DNA of 64,000 bases from Megamerina dolium. Lineage: Eukaryota; Arthropoda; Insecta; Diptera; Megamerinidae. Made by a program: the position numbers and the translations under genes. Where the stretch lies: positions 113,384,018-113,448,017 of the forward strand of contig OY978525.1 of assembly GCA_963854835.1 (NCBI GenBank), read 5' to 3'. Each line of letters starts with the position of its first letter. The first letter of the stretch is position 1. Below, piece by piece: positions 36,005 through 47,159 of this stretch. The notes under the pieces were generated by a model. That model did not search any database, had not been told where the DNA came from, and was given only the letters and a program-made list of their open reading frames with translations.

Positions 36005-37646
36005 CAGTGGCTCCCAGCTTATTTCGTACAGTGACAGTTTAAAAATTGCTGCAGTCGTAATTCCTAATATAGCAAAAATTTGAACAAAATATAAATGCCA
36101 TTTTAGAAAGGAAGGTTTGTTTTTTATTTTCCAAAATTTACTTTTTCAAAATTTTAGTGTTTGACCCTATAAAAAAATAAAATAAGAAAAAAATAGGAAA
36201 ATTCATGTCACAGCTTATTTCGTACAGTCTCTTTAAGTTCAAACTAAAAACAAAGTAAGTTGATTTTAATATTTAGTTGACATCCCTTAGCGTTAATGAC
36301 AGCCTGGAGTCTATTTGGCATTGAATCCACCAATTTTTGAGTGATGTCTGGTGTGATTTTTTTCCATTCTTCCATCAGTACCTTCTTTAGGTCTTGCTTA
36401 TTAGAAATCTTGTGTGTTCTTATTTTATTGTCCAAAATAGACCAAAGATTTTCAATCACATTCATGTCAGGTGACTGTGGTGGTGGAGACATCAAGTGTG
36501 GGCAGTTCCAAATAAGCCAAGATTGCACAATCCCAGATTTATGTTTTGGGTCATTATCTTGGTAGTACCGAAATTCTTCCCGCAAACCCAGTTTGTCTGC
36601 ACTTTGAAGTAAATTGTTTTTCAGAATCTCGAGGTACTTCATTTTGTCCATTGTTCCCTCAATAAAAACCAATTCACCTACTCCGGCTGCTGACATACAG
36701 GCCCAAACCATCACGCTACCGCCACCATGCTTCACTGTGGGCTTAAGGTTCTCCTTGTTTAGCTCGGTATTCGCTTTACGCCAAACATATGACATTCCGT
36801 CCGAGCCAAAAATATTAAACTTAGACTCATCCGCGAAAATAACGGTATTCCAGAACGCAGGAGTATTAATAATATGCTCTTTGGCGAAGTCAAGCCGGCG
36901 TTGTATATTCATTTTCGAAATGAATGGTTTCTTTCGGGCTACTCGACCGTTCAAGTCATGATTGCGCAGCACACGTCGGACAGTTTCAGCACTGGATGAT
37001 TTTCCTATTTCACGCTGAACCTCTGCAGCCAACTTCGGAGCGGATAACTTTGGATTTTTCTTAATTTTTCGTACAATATAACGCTCGTCTGAAGCGTTGA
37101 AAATCTTATTAGGTGCTTCTCTGCCCAACCGATTTTCGCGAACGAAGCGTTGAATGATGTATTGGACAGTTGAGGCACTTAAATTTGTCATTTCAGCAAT
37201 TTTTCGCACACTCTGACCTTTCCTAAAATGGTTAATTACCAGTTTACGCTGTTCCATCGTTGTACGACGACCCATAACGCTAAATGTTTAATTTACAGCA
37301 CTTTAACTATTTAAAATAATAATAATAAAAATTGTTATAATAGTTAAAAAGGTCCAAAAACTCATACAATTCAAAAAAACTTTGTAACTGCGCGGCAGAA
37401 TGAAACTTACTTACATTGAAGTTTGTGTACGAAATAAGATGTGAGCTGAAAATCAGCTGATCAATAGTTTTTCTCTCTTGCATGACAAAAAGAACAATTT
37501 TTGGGGTTCCCCGTTTTCTTATTAGGTTTACTAAACACATACATAGACATCTACATTCAAAACTTATTGATAAGTTTTTTAGTTTCGATGTTACAGCCAT
37601 GTACATAAAAATATATACACTGTACGAAATAAGCTGTGAGCCACTG
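36005..37646 (-). mobile_element. Tc1-like transposon, complete copy 1 (1642 bp)
   Basis: Bounded by TA on both sides. The ends are 29-bp inverted repeats starting CAGTGGCTC and containing CAGCTTATTTCGTACAGT. About 200 bp inside each end is a second copy of the same binding-site-like sequence (near 36211-36230 and 37425-37448), the IR/DR layout of Sleeping Beauty and Minos-type elements. It carries one intact transposase gene. Its length equals that of the copy at 55244-56885, and the stretches I compared were identical. Confidence 0.95.
36244..37275 (-). CDS. Tc1-like transposase, intact (343 aa)
   Basis: A cut-and-paste transposase acting on the element's own ends. The N-terminal region has paired helix-turn-helix motifs (residues 8-45, including KGQSVRKIAEMTNLSASTVQ, and 60-110). 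A basic stretch follows at 111-121. The catalytic triad is DD34E: D149 in VIFADESKF, D240 in YYQDNDPKH, and E275 in SPDMNVIENLW, with exactly 34 residues between D240 and E275. A Gly-rich box (GGGSVMVWACMS) lies at 184-195. No stop or frameshift, full family length. The protein is identical to that of copy 2, so this copy could still be active. Confidence 0.95.
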   Translation of the reverse strand: MGRRTTMEQRKLVINHFRKGQSVRKIAEMTNLSASTVQYIIQRFVRENRLGREAPNKIFNASDERYIVRKIKKNPKLSAPKLAAEVQREIGKSSSAETVRRVLRNHDLNGRVARKKPFISKMNIQRRLDFAKEHIINTPAFWNTVIFADESKFNIFGSDGMSYVWRKANTELNKENLKPTVKHGGGSVMVWACMSAAGVGELVFIEGTMDKMKYLEILKNNLLQSADKLGLREEFRYYQDNDPKHKSGIVQSWLIWNCPHLMSPPPQSPDMNVIENLWSILDNKIRTHKISNKQDLKKVLMEEWKKITPDITQKLVDSMPNRLQAVINAKGCQLNIKINLLCF

Positions 37647-38589
37647 TAGATTTGAATATAACAAATCATAGTAACGATTTGCATCAGCCAAATCAAATGA
37701 ATGCTATTGAACTTGTCGTGAAAATGAATTCCAGTACGGAATTTTCTATGATAAAAAAATACAAAAAAAGAACAGTAGACATTCGTAATGGCCTAGATAA
37801 TTTCTAATCTCCAATTATCAGTTATCAAATAAAAACAAAAAGGAGTTAATATATAATACAAGTATACAAGCATATACATATTTGCATAATATATGTACAT
37901 ATCGTAGACGGCTCACGCAGTCAAGATAACCATAAATGTCAATCAACTTTGTTAAATAAGTCTTATATTTTTCCAGTTTTTTTTTTTCTATACAGACATA
38001 AACATATATATTTTTCATTAACTACTTTTTTTTTTTATTCAGAAGAAAAAACAAACAAACAAAATTTACATAAGAAGAATCAAAGTCTCAGATAATTTCC
38101 TGCATACCAAACACAACGTTATATGAGTCATAGTGGCGTAGTTTTATACGTATTAATACCTATTATTTTAATATAATATAATAAATGTGAAAATATTATT
38201 TGTTTATAATTTTAAAATATTCGAAAAATATGTATAATACCTACTTCATTATTCTAATTCACTCTGAAAATCCAGAATGATTTGAAATGAGTCAATATGC
38301 TTAATTGATTTTAATTATTTATTATTCGTGTATTTGCTCTCTTTTTTTTTTTTTTATTTACTTAGCAGCTAGTTTCGATGCATTAATTTTCATTTCAAGA
38401 AATTATTATCCACCTTCAGTTGAAAAATTATAAATTTTCATTGTTTTTCCACATTTCATGAGTCATTTTCATATTCCTTAGACTTAAATCCGATAGATTA
38501 ACTAATTTAAAGTATTTTAAGAAGGTCAGAAACTTGTACAACACATCACGAAATTGTGATTTGTGCTCTTCTAATACATCGAACGAGTA
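37647..38589. other. non-coding DNA
   Basis: No gene is recognised. Poly-T tracts at about 37979-37987 and 38343-38356. Confidence 0.5.
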
Positions 38590-39116
38590 CGAAGGCCGTC
38601 CCAGAACTACCCGACCTGACATATAGATGGCGGCAGTAGTTTGAAAAAAATTACTTTGTTGAAAAGTGGCAACCTTATAAAATATATGTTTTCAAGGCTC
38701 CACGTTCTTTAGTATTTTGTTTTTTTTTTTTTTGGAGCCAACGAACGAAAGTTAACGACCACAGTGAATTTTTAAACATGGAAAAAATTGGTCACCGTTA
38801 TGTAATTCAATACTTTCATTTGAAAGATCTCAATCCAACGAATAGTAAAGCCGAACTAGATTCTGCTCCTTCGTTTACGACCATAAAATATTGGGTGGCA
38901 GAGTTTAAACGTGGGTCGTACGAGCTGCCAAGACGAACACCGTAGTGGTCAACCAATTGAGGTGACCAATTAAGGTGAGGTGGCCAGAAACGATTAAGAA
39001 AATCCACAAAATGGTATTGGATGATCGCCGGCTGAAGGTGCCGTGAGCTAGATGAAATTACAGGCATTTCAAAAATTGCTTTACATCGTATATTTTTTTT
39101 TTTTTTTTTTTTTTTT

Positions 39117-40482
39117 TATACCCTGCATAATGCAATATGCATGGTATATTCATTTCGGTCAGATGTTTGTGTCCACTTGAAGGAATCTCCGGAGATATAG
39201 ACATGGATATATATTCGTGATCAGCGTCGATTAAATTTTCGATTTAACGATGTCCGTCCGTCCGTCCGTCCGTCCGTCCGTCCGTCCGTCCGTCCGTCCG
39301 TCCGTCTGTCTGTCACCTGGCTGGTTCGCACGATAACTTGAGTAAATATTGAGCTATTTCGATGAAATTTGGCATAAGTAATCTATGATCCAAGGGTACG
39401 GAGGGGATTGATATTGGGCATGATCGGTCAATAACCACGCCCACACCAAGCATTCAAAGCGACTAACCTCGAAATTTTCAAAATCTTTAACTTGCTATAA
39501 CTCACATAATATACCACTTGGGACAACAATATTTTGCACATAGAGTTATATTATACTACTATATAACCTCGCCAAAAGTGGTTGAGCCACGCCTACTTTT
39601 TAGCGTAGCTCTCATACAAAGTGTCTATACTTCTTTTAAATTGAAACAGCTGTAACTTCTACAATCTTCTGTCCAGAATAACCATAATTGACACTTAGAT
39701 TAACATGGCAGTGAGAAATAATATGGCAGAAAATCAGTGTGCCACGCCCACTCCTTTTTGGGTCTCCCATACAAAGTTGCGGAAATTAAAAAAATGTTAC
39801 CGGTTATAACTTGCAAACTATTCAGCGTAGAATAACGAGATTTAAGGTGTGGATTAGTATTGTACGAGCAACTAGGCTCACAGAAAATGGGAGCGCCACG
39901 CCCACTGTTTATCGTAGCCCCCATACAAATTTTAAATTTAAACAGCTGTAACTTCGGCAATCTTCCGTCTAGAATAACCATAATTGACACTTAGATTAAT
40001 ATCGTAGTCGGAAATAATCTGGCAGAAAATCAGTGTGCCACTCCCACTCCTTCATAGGTCTCCCATACAAAGTCGAGGGAATTAAACTAAAACTTTTAAG
40101 CTCCATAACTTACAAACCATTTAGCGTAGGACAACCAAATTTAAGGTGTGGATTAATATTGAAAAATTAATTAGATATACCAGAAAGAAATACGTCACGC
40201 CCACTTTTTATATATCTTCCGTATAAAGTCTCGGATTTATCTCAAACATTAAAACACCCATAACTTACTAATTAATACGCCTAGGTCAACCCATTGCAAC
40301 CTATGTAGTTTAGTATTATAGGCAAAAATTGATCCTCCAAAATTGGTGAGGTACGCCTGCTTCTTAATGTAGGTCCTATACCAAGTAGTGGAAGAAAAGG
40401 ATGGATATACGAGCAAACTTTTTATATATATCTCTACATATGCAGGGTATAATTTGGTCGGCCCCAGCCGACTGTAAGGAGA
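39117..40482. repeat. dispersed modular repeat inserted in the LINE tail
   Basis: Ends with complementary ATACCCTGCATA (39117) and TATGCAGGGTAT (about 40439-40450). It begins with a (TCCG)n block (39252-39306) and then repeats a diverged module of roughly 110-200 bp about six times. The module core is CCACGCCCAC followed by CCCATACAAAGT. A diverged copy lies at 63060-63620. No coding frame. Confidence 0.75.
39252..39306. repeat. (TCCG)n microsatellite
   Basis: About 13 units of TCCG, part of the modular repeat. The copy at 63060 has TCTG/TCCA variants at the same position. Confidence 0.9.
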
Positions 40483-40639
40483 TTTTTTTTTTTTTTTTTT
40501 GTTAGCTTATTTTTTTTTATTGAATCTTTCTTAAATACGAGAAACTAACAATAAGTATTCAAATCTTACAAACTAAATAAAACTATGTGATATCCCCTAC
40601 GTTCCATCACAATTTGGTGAGTCGCGAGATGTAGCAATT

Positions 40640-43287
40640 TTACAGCATATTCAGTGTGTCTTTTCTTTTTAATCGACGATGCCCCTTGCTCAGCAACAAT
40701 TGCCTAGCAAGGGGATTCGGATGATTGTGTAATTTTTGAATGTAACTTCTGCAGTACATTGCAACTTCCTCAGAAATTGTGGATACATTTAAATCTCGAT
40801 GGATGTTAACGTTCCTCATATGCCAAGGCGCGTTTACAATAATTCGCAGACACTTGGATTGTATTCGCTGCAATTTTTCGATATTAGAGGGAGATGCGGT
40901 GCCCCAAAACTGAATACCATAAGTCCAGATTGGTTTCAGGATTGCTTTATATAATAGCACTTTGTATTCAAGATTCAACTTTGATCTTTTGTGTAACAGC
41001 CACCATAACTGATTCATTTTAAGCTTGATCTGAGTTTTCTTTGCCTCTATGTGATTTTTCCATGTCAGCCTTCTGTCGAGGTGAATACCCAAGTACTTTG
41101 TTGAGGAACATTGTGGAACTGATTGGCCATTAATTTTAAGTGGGGGACATGTATCTAGCCTTAGCGTGAAGGTTACATGTACGCTCTTTGATTCATTGAC
41201 TTTTATACGCCATTTTGCTAGCCAGATTTCGAGAGAATCGACATGAGACTGCAGGAGTTTAGTAGCTTCTATGGGGTTAGAGCGAGAGCACAATATTGCC
41301 GTATCATCAGCAAAGGTCGATATGAATGTATAGTTATTGTTGGGCATATCTGAAGTGTATAAGAGATACAGTAAGGGACCCAAAACGCTTCCTTGAGGAA
41401 CGCCAGCGTGAATATCCAATGGATTTGTTGTGTAATCCTTGTGATATACGAGAAATTGTCTTTTAGTGAGGTAGCTACTAAGCAATGAGGAGACATTTGC
41501 AGGCAGTAATAGTTTGAGTTTGTAAATAAGGCCATCGTGCCATACTTTATCGAAAGCTTGAGTGATATCAAGAAAAACAGCTGAGCAATACTTTTTTTCT
41601 TCAAAAGTGTTCCTTATCAGAGTTACAATGCGGTGGACTTGTTCTATTGTGCCGTGCTGTTTTCTAAATCCAAACTGATGTTGAGGAATCAGTTGGTTGA
41701 GATTAATAAATGGAGTTATATTCATGACAAGTAGCTTTTCGAATACTTTAGAAAGTAGAGGCAGGAGGCTGATAGGTCTGTACGATGCAACTTTTGTAGG
41801 GTCTTTTCCTGGTTTTGCTATCATAATAATTTTTGAAGTTTTCCAGCATTTGGGATAGTGTTTAATACGAAGGATAGCATTGAAAATGTGCATCAGATGA
41901 ATTACTGAAGCCGGAGGTAGCTCTTTTATCATTTTACCGGTAATTTTATCTGGACCAGGTGATTTTTTTGGGTTTAAATCTTTATAAATTGCTTTGAATA
42001 TGTCCTTTTTTTAATTTTGAGCGTTATTGAGCAAGGTTGAGAAGTTAATTTTGGTAATGAGGACTGTGAAGAAGGTGGATTGGGTGTAAACACACTTTTT
42101 AGGTGGTTTGCAAAAGCCAAACCCTTCTCACAGTTGCTTCTAGCCCAATTACCGTCACTCAAACGGATGGGGGAATCAGTGAGAATTGGCCGATTTGATT
42201 TTTTTGCTGATTTCCACAAAGAGTAGTCTGACGCTTCACCAGGTGTTAATTTCGCTATGTGCTCTTCTAACTCTTTGTTGTTTTTATTTTTCAAGGCTTG
42301 CTTTAACTTTCGAGTGCAGTGCTGTAGCTGTGTTTTCAGATTCGGTGATCTGAATTCTTGCCATTGTCTTCGGAGTCTTCTTTTCTGTCTTACTAGCAAT
42401 TCAATGTCTGCTGGTGTGTATTGGCTATATTTTGATTGCTTGCATCACTTTGTGCAGGTGGCTGAGCTGAGAGCTAATGAGAGTAGCTGGTTGAATTTTT
42501 CGAGTGCTGAGTCTACATCGTGTCCATTTCTTAATACAGTACTCAGAGGAAGATGGGAATTTATATATTTCTTGAATTTTAACCAGTCTATTTTCTTTCT
42601 AACGCAATTGCCTTGGGGGCTTGGTGATTTTATAGATATTACCGTGGGTGAGTGGTCAGATGATAGATCATAATTACACTCTGTGGAGATATTTTCCATC
42701 TGCAAACCTTTGGCGACTCCAAAGTCTATGAGATCGGGTATTTTCCTCTTGTCCGTCGGCCAATATGTCGGTTGACCATTTGAAATAACATCGTAGCCAT
42801 GGTTAGTGATGATTGAACATAGTCTTCTGCCTTTTGGAGTTATTAAGCGGGAGCCCCAGTGAGTGTGTTTGGCGTTGAAATCGCCAGCAACCAAGAATTT
42901 GCTACCAAGAGTTGAGAAAAATTCTTTATATTGTTGTTCGGTAATACTGTATCTTGGGGGACAGTATATCGCAGATATTACTAGCTTAGAGATGTATTCT
43001 TCCAGACATATAGATGTTGCTTGCAAGTAGACGCTACTGAAATCTTCGAGAACATGATGTTTTATTCTGCTTTTTATCAATATGGCAGTTCCACCGCGTG
43101 CCTTACCATGCGGATGATTTGTAGTGTACAGTTTGTAATATGGTATTTGGTAGCAATTTTTGTCAGTGAAATGGGTCTCAGATATCATCATTATGTCGAT
43201 CTGGTTGGATTCAAGGAATTGAATTAGCTCCAAACGGTGCTGGCTTAAGCCGTTGGCGTTCCAGTGGCATATCTTGAGACAACTCAT
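40640..43287 (-). pseudogene. LINE ORF2: endonuclease and reverse transcriptase, frameshifted
   Basis: First part (43287-42445): an apurinic-type endonuclease with ICHWNANGL, ISETHF, VAGDFNAKHTHWGS and SSDHSPTVIS. Middle part (42399-41974): linker. Third part (41932-40640): reverse transcriptase with YRPISLLPLLSKVFEKLL, QFGFRKQHGT, VFLDITQAFDKVW, GVPQGSVLGPLLY and the catalytic FADD (residues 207-210 of that part). The domains are well kept, but the frame is lost near 42440 and near 42000, the latter at a T-run. No RNase H follows. The protein would otherwise nick the target and copy the RNA. Confidence 0.88.
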
Positions 43288-44897
43288 GGTCTGGATAGCA
43301 ATGTTTGGAGTAACATCGATTGATTTTTCATCATTTCTTGCATCATTGTTTGCATTGAGTTCATGAATTGGTTCATATTCTGAATTAATGTTTGAAGCAA
43401 ATGTTCAAGAGTACTTGGCTGTTGGGTTGGCAGTGAGTGTTTCTGCTCATTGTTTACGTTACTTTGTTGGTGTAGGTTTTGTTTTAACACGCTAGCGTAT
43501 GAATTGGTTTGATTCTTGTTTGGGATTGCAGAGAAGAATTGTGTTGCATCAATATTTTGTCTCTTACTTGAGTTGGCTATCTGAGTTTGCTCAACTGGTT
43601 TTAGAGGTTGATTGTTAGCGGAGAAATTTAGCTTTAGGGTTGCATATACTGGGCAACCTCTATAATTTGCAGTGTGATTACCTCCACAATTGCTGCATTT
43701 TTTCATGCTAGCATCGTCTTTAGATTTTGGGCATATGTTTGATTTATGGAGATCTCCACAAATCACACAAACAGCTGGCAGGGTACAATATGTCTTAGTA
43801 TGTCCATATTCTTGGCAGTTGCTGCACTGAGGAGGTCCAGTTCTCTTATGGGGTTCTTCGATTGTGATTTTGCGATGCAATAAATATCGAATTTTATATA
43901 TGGGGTGTACCTCACCTTTTTTTAGGGGTTTTGTTTCAGGCTGAAGCTCAATACGATATAACGGTTGAGGTATATTGCTCTTGTTGAGAATGTTGAATAC
44001 TGTTTTGGCTTGAAACCCTTCTTCCTGAAGGGCAAGTTTGATTTCGTTAATATCAACGTTGGGTTCGACGCCTTTGAGTACAACGATTAAGCCCTTACTA
44101 CTTTTTAGCTGATATGTGTAGTAATTCTTTTTTACAGCATCAAATTCCGCTATTACTTTGCGATAATGAGTTTCGCTGTAGATTTGCACTTTTGTTTCCT
44201 CAATTTGGCCTTTGCGAATAGGAACAACATGGAAATTCTTTGGTCCTATAAGACTTGTAATTCTAGAAATCAACTTATCTGAGTTGCGTTCTCTCAAGAA
44301 AATGGGTGGGGGTTTGAAATTTTTCTTGGAGATAATATTTTCGTCACTTTCATCACCTGAAAGCAGAGCGTATCTATTTTCCGAACTAATAGGGACAGTG
44401 TTCTGTTTTTGAATTTTTGTTGAATTCATTTGTTTTGAATTTTGCGGACTTCTCTTTCGCTTTACTACAGTAATGTAGCGATCAATACCAGTTTGAACAG
44501 CAACTGGTTCTTTATTAGTCATCGCACTAGTTGCTTTAACTACTGGGTCATGCACTTCAGTAGAAGTGCCGTTATTTGATTGCTTTGATGTTGTAGCTGT
44601 TGGTGTTACAGCAGGAGAAGCACATTGTACACTCCACGGTATAGAGGGAGATAGTATATCACGATAGAACAAATTATTTTTTTTGTCTGTATTTATTGTT
44701 GTTGCAAAATTTGATGAATTTTTAATATGTGCAGGCAAAAGATTTGCACTGTTACTTTCACTTGTGCAGTGTGTATCAACTGTTTTATTTGATAATGCAC
44801 TTATCGCGGGGGTTTGCGCGGGTGATTGCAAATTATTGTTTACACACACATTAATAGGCGATTGCCGTTGCCGGGGAGGAGAGCGCTGAACACTCAT
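43284..44897 (-). CDS. LINE ORF1, Gag-like nucleic-acid-binding protein (537 aa)
   Basis: Intact frame. Residues 1-180 are low-complexity and polar. Residues 200-345 form the conserved RNA-binding region of Jockey-type Gag proteins. Three zinc knuckles follow: CSNCQEYGHTKTYC (358-371), CVICGDLHKSNIC (377-389) and CSNCGGNHTANYRGC (401-415), in the usual spacing for Jockey elements. The C-terminus is Gln/Asn/Met-rich and coiled-coil-like. The protein packages element RNA. Its stop overlaps the ORF2 start as ATGA (43287-43284), suggesting termination-reinitiation. Confidence 0.9.
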   Translation of the reverse strand: MSVQRSPPRQRQSPINVCVNNNLQSPAQTPAISALSNKTVDTHCTSESNSANLLPAHIKNSSNFATTINTDKKNNLFYRDILSPSIPWSVQCASPAVTPTATTSKQSNNGTSTEVHDPVVKATSAMTNKEPVAVQTGIDRYITVVKRKRSPQNSKQMNSTKIQKQNTVPISSENRYALLSGDESDENIISKKNFKPPPIFLRERNSDKLISRITSLIGPKNFHVVPIRKGQIEETKVQIYSETHYRKVIAEFDAVKKNYYTYQLKSSKGLIVVLKGVEPNVDINEIKLALQEEGFQAKTVFNILNKSNIPQPLYRIELQPETKPLKKGEVHPIYKIRYLLHRKITIEEPHKRTGPPQCSNCQEYGHTKTYCTLPAVCVICGDLHKSNICPKSKDDASMKKCSNCGGNHTANYRGCPVYATLKLNFSANNQPLKPVEQTQIANSSKRQNIDATQFFSAIPNKNQTNSYASVLKQNLHQQSNVNNEQKHSLPTQQPSTLEHLLQTLIQNMNQFMNSMQTMMQEMMKNQSMLLQTLLSRP

Positions 44898-45731
44898 ATT
44901 ATAAACAAATTGTTTGCAAACGATATTATTTTATTTGTTTTTTTTTTTTTTTTTTTTTCTAAAAATCAAAAGAAAGACGTCCACTCTTATTGGTGACTTT
45001 CGCGAAACATCGTATATTGACCGAAAATTTGGAGATGAAAAAGCTGTGTGCAAGATGGGTGCCGCGTTTGCTCACAATAGAACAAAAACAACGTCGTGAA
45101 GTTGTTTCTATAGAGTGTTTGACGATGTTTCACAGTAATAAAGCCGAGTTTTTGCATCGATTCGTAACCATGGATGAAACATGGGTCCACCACTTCACAC
45201 CTGATACAAAGGAGTAGTCAAAACAGTGGACTGAAAGGGGAGAATCGTGTCCAAAGAAAGCGAATACAGTTCCATCTGCAGGCAAGGTTATGGCGTCTGG
45301 TGGAACAGTTTTATGGAATAGTTTTATGGATTATCTTCAAAGGAAAAGAAAAACAATCAACGGCAAGTATTAGGCTAATTTGTTGCAGCGTTTAAGTGAT
45401 GAAATTAAAGAAAAAAGGCCGCATTTAGCAAAATTGAAAGTGTTGTTTCATCAAGACAATGCGCCGATATCACACATCCGCTATTGCGATGGCCAAAATC
45501 AATGAGTTAAAGCTCGACTTGTTTCAGCACGCACCTTATTCGCGAGATTTAGCTGCTTCGAATTATTTTCTATTTCCAAATTTGAAAAAATGGCTTGGTG
45601 GTAGATGGCTATTTTAATGAGCTAGACAGTTCATATCATAAAGAGGGTATTGAAGCTATAGAATATAGCTGGGAAAAGTGTATTTTTGTGTTTTCTTTGC
45701 TCGGTCGGGTAGTTCTGGGACCACCCTCGTA

Positions 45732-46371
45732 TGTATGTCATAAATACAATGCTTTTCTTGATGAATGACGAATTTGTGGTACACTTTGTACAAGAAACTT
45801 GAGAGTGGTGGTATTAAATTGATTAGATTTCTACCTTAGTCGTATTTTATTTCATTTAATTCAATAATATAAAATATACATTGGATCAGAGTTACAGTGA
45901 AAGTATATGCAAATATTTTCTTATAGTATTTTGAAAATGTTCTCAAGGTAAGCTATGGAGATATGGAAAGTCTTATATAAAATACCGTCCTCGTAAGTAA
46001 TAATAATATGGCAAAATATTACCTTAGAAATGTCACCCTATATTTATTAAATATAATTGTTTTATTTTATCTGTTTCATGATAAGCCGGTAATACTATCA
46101 TATGTACTCATATGTAGTAGGATTGTGATAAGAGAAGCGAGCCTTCTGATTTCCATGGAAAGGCAATTAAACACGTATTTGCTATAGTATAAAAATTATG
46201 CACGTAATTATTGTACATATTTTTTTTTATAAATAGTAGTAATGTTTTACATGATTTATGAATGCTCTAATTGATAGTTATTTATTGATTGAGGCGTAAA
46301 ATGGATATGAGAAAGCATTTTTCTATTGACTCATCTTGTATTATAAAATTAAACAACTACAAAAAATCTAC
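45732..46371. other. AT-rich non-coding DNA
   Basis: No gene is recognised. Confidence 0.5.
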
Positions 46372-46645
46372 TATAGCATTAAATATCGATATTAAATGAT
46401 TTCATACAATATTTATAAAATTCAATTATAATAAATTGCCAATACAATTGCATATCAAGTGATGAGAACTATGTAGTATGCAAGAATAAATTAGACTCAC
46501 GCACTAAGGAATACTTTAGAGGATTTCACAATGCGATGCATGAGATCTTTCAAATACAACAACAACAAAATATACAGCATTTACTGTGCGCTTTAAAGTA
46601 TGAAAACACTACAAAGCTTAGGCATATATTTGCTATACATATGCA
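46372..46645. repeat. direct repeat, unit 1, upstream of the odorant receptor gene
   Basis: It begins TAGCATTAAATATCGATATT and matches 46741-47020 over about 270 bp, with small indels and substitutions. A shared landmark is AATTAGACTCACGCACTAA. Confidence 0.85.
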
Positions 46646-46740
46646 ATGGTGCAAAATATAAACAAAATTGATTCTTCAAACGTTTTACAAAACAAACTTT
46701 AAAAAAAAAATGTTTCGAAATGGATTGGAAACATTTGGTT

Positions 46741-47020
46741 AATAGCATTAAATATCGATATTAAATGATTTCATGCAATATTTATAAAATTCAATTATAA
46801 TAAATTGCCAATACAATTGCACATCAAGTGATGAGAACTAGCATGTAGTATGCAAGAACAAATTAGACTCACGCACTAAAGAGTACTTTAGTGGATTTCA
46901 CAATTCAATGCATATGGTCTTTCAACAAATTCAAATAAACAGCATTTACTATGCGCTTTAAAGTATGCAACACTAAAATGCTATAGCATATATTTGCTAT
47001 GGATAGGAAATATTTGCTTT
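46741..47020. repeat. direct repeat, unit 2, adjoining the odorant receptor gene
   Basis: The second unit lies 369 bp from the first. It ends about 140 bp before the receptor's start codon, so it is probably part of its promoter. Both units include ATCGAT and GCGCTTTAAAGTATG. Confidence 0.85.
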
Positions 47021-47159
47021 TTTTTGCAATTGTGCAATATCTTATACGCAAGATCGTGAATGCCACTACTTGCGATTCGTGTATAATTGAAAAATGGTAT
47101 AAAATGCGATGCAAAAATTCTAAAAAGCATGTTACTACTTTAAGCAACGTGCGTGGAAA

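Larger units (their letters stand above)
39095..45006 (-). mobile_element. Jockey-clade non-LTR retrotransposon (LINE), inserted in the mariner
   Basis: The LINE runs on the minus strand from its 5' end at 45006 to a poly(A) tail (poly-T on plus) at the left. Its tail appears split: T-runs lie at 39093-39116 and 40483-40500, with a modular repeat between. The body has ORF1 (43284-44897) and a frameshifted ORF2 (40640-43287) without RNase H, as in the Jockey clade. A poly-T stretch near 44938-44958 lies in the 5' UTR. Confidence 0.85.
38590..45729 (+). mobile_element. mariner relic split by a nested LINE
   Basis: The element's own sequence is 38590-39094 and 45007-45729. Terminal inverted repeats: GTCCCAGAACTACCCGACC on the left, and the same sequence inward from the right (45705-45723), with TA flanks at 38588-38589 and 45730-45731. 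The left part encodes HRYVIQYFHLK, IKYWVAEFKRG and KIHKMVLDDRRLK. The right part encodes LTENLEMKKLCARWVPRLL, FVTMDETWVHHFTPDTKE (first Asp), FHQDNAP (second Asp) and LKKWLGGR. Stops and shifts are present in both parts. The 12-bp target duplication ACATCGTATATT (39083-39094, 45007-45018) marks the LINE insertion point. Confidence 0.88.

Noticed and set aside
36614..36961. 115-codon frame opposite the Tc1 transposase (also 55929-56276)
   Set aside because: Antisense shadow of the transposase gene, identical in both element copies for that reason only.
37307..37696. 129-codon frame next to the transposase (also 55188-55583)
   Set aside because: Lies in the element's non-coding end between the inner and outer repeats. 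Tyr/Phe-rich end, no domain.
39249..39310. CRISPR-like or satellite array
   Set aside because: Simple (TCCG)n without spacers; part of a dispersed repeat. No CRISPR arrays are expected or seen in this animal DNA.
40640..43287. Treating the LINE ORF2 as three separate host genes
   Set aside because: The three frames are consecutive parts of one endonuclease-reverse transcriptase broken by frameshifts.
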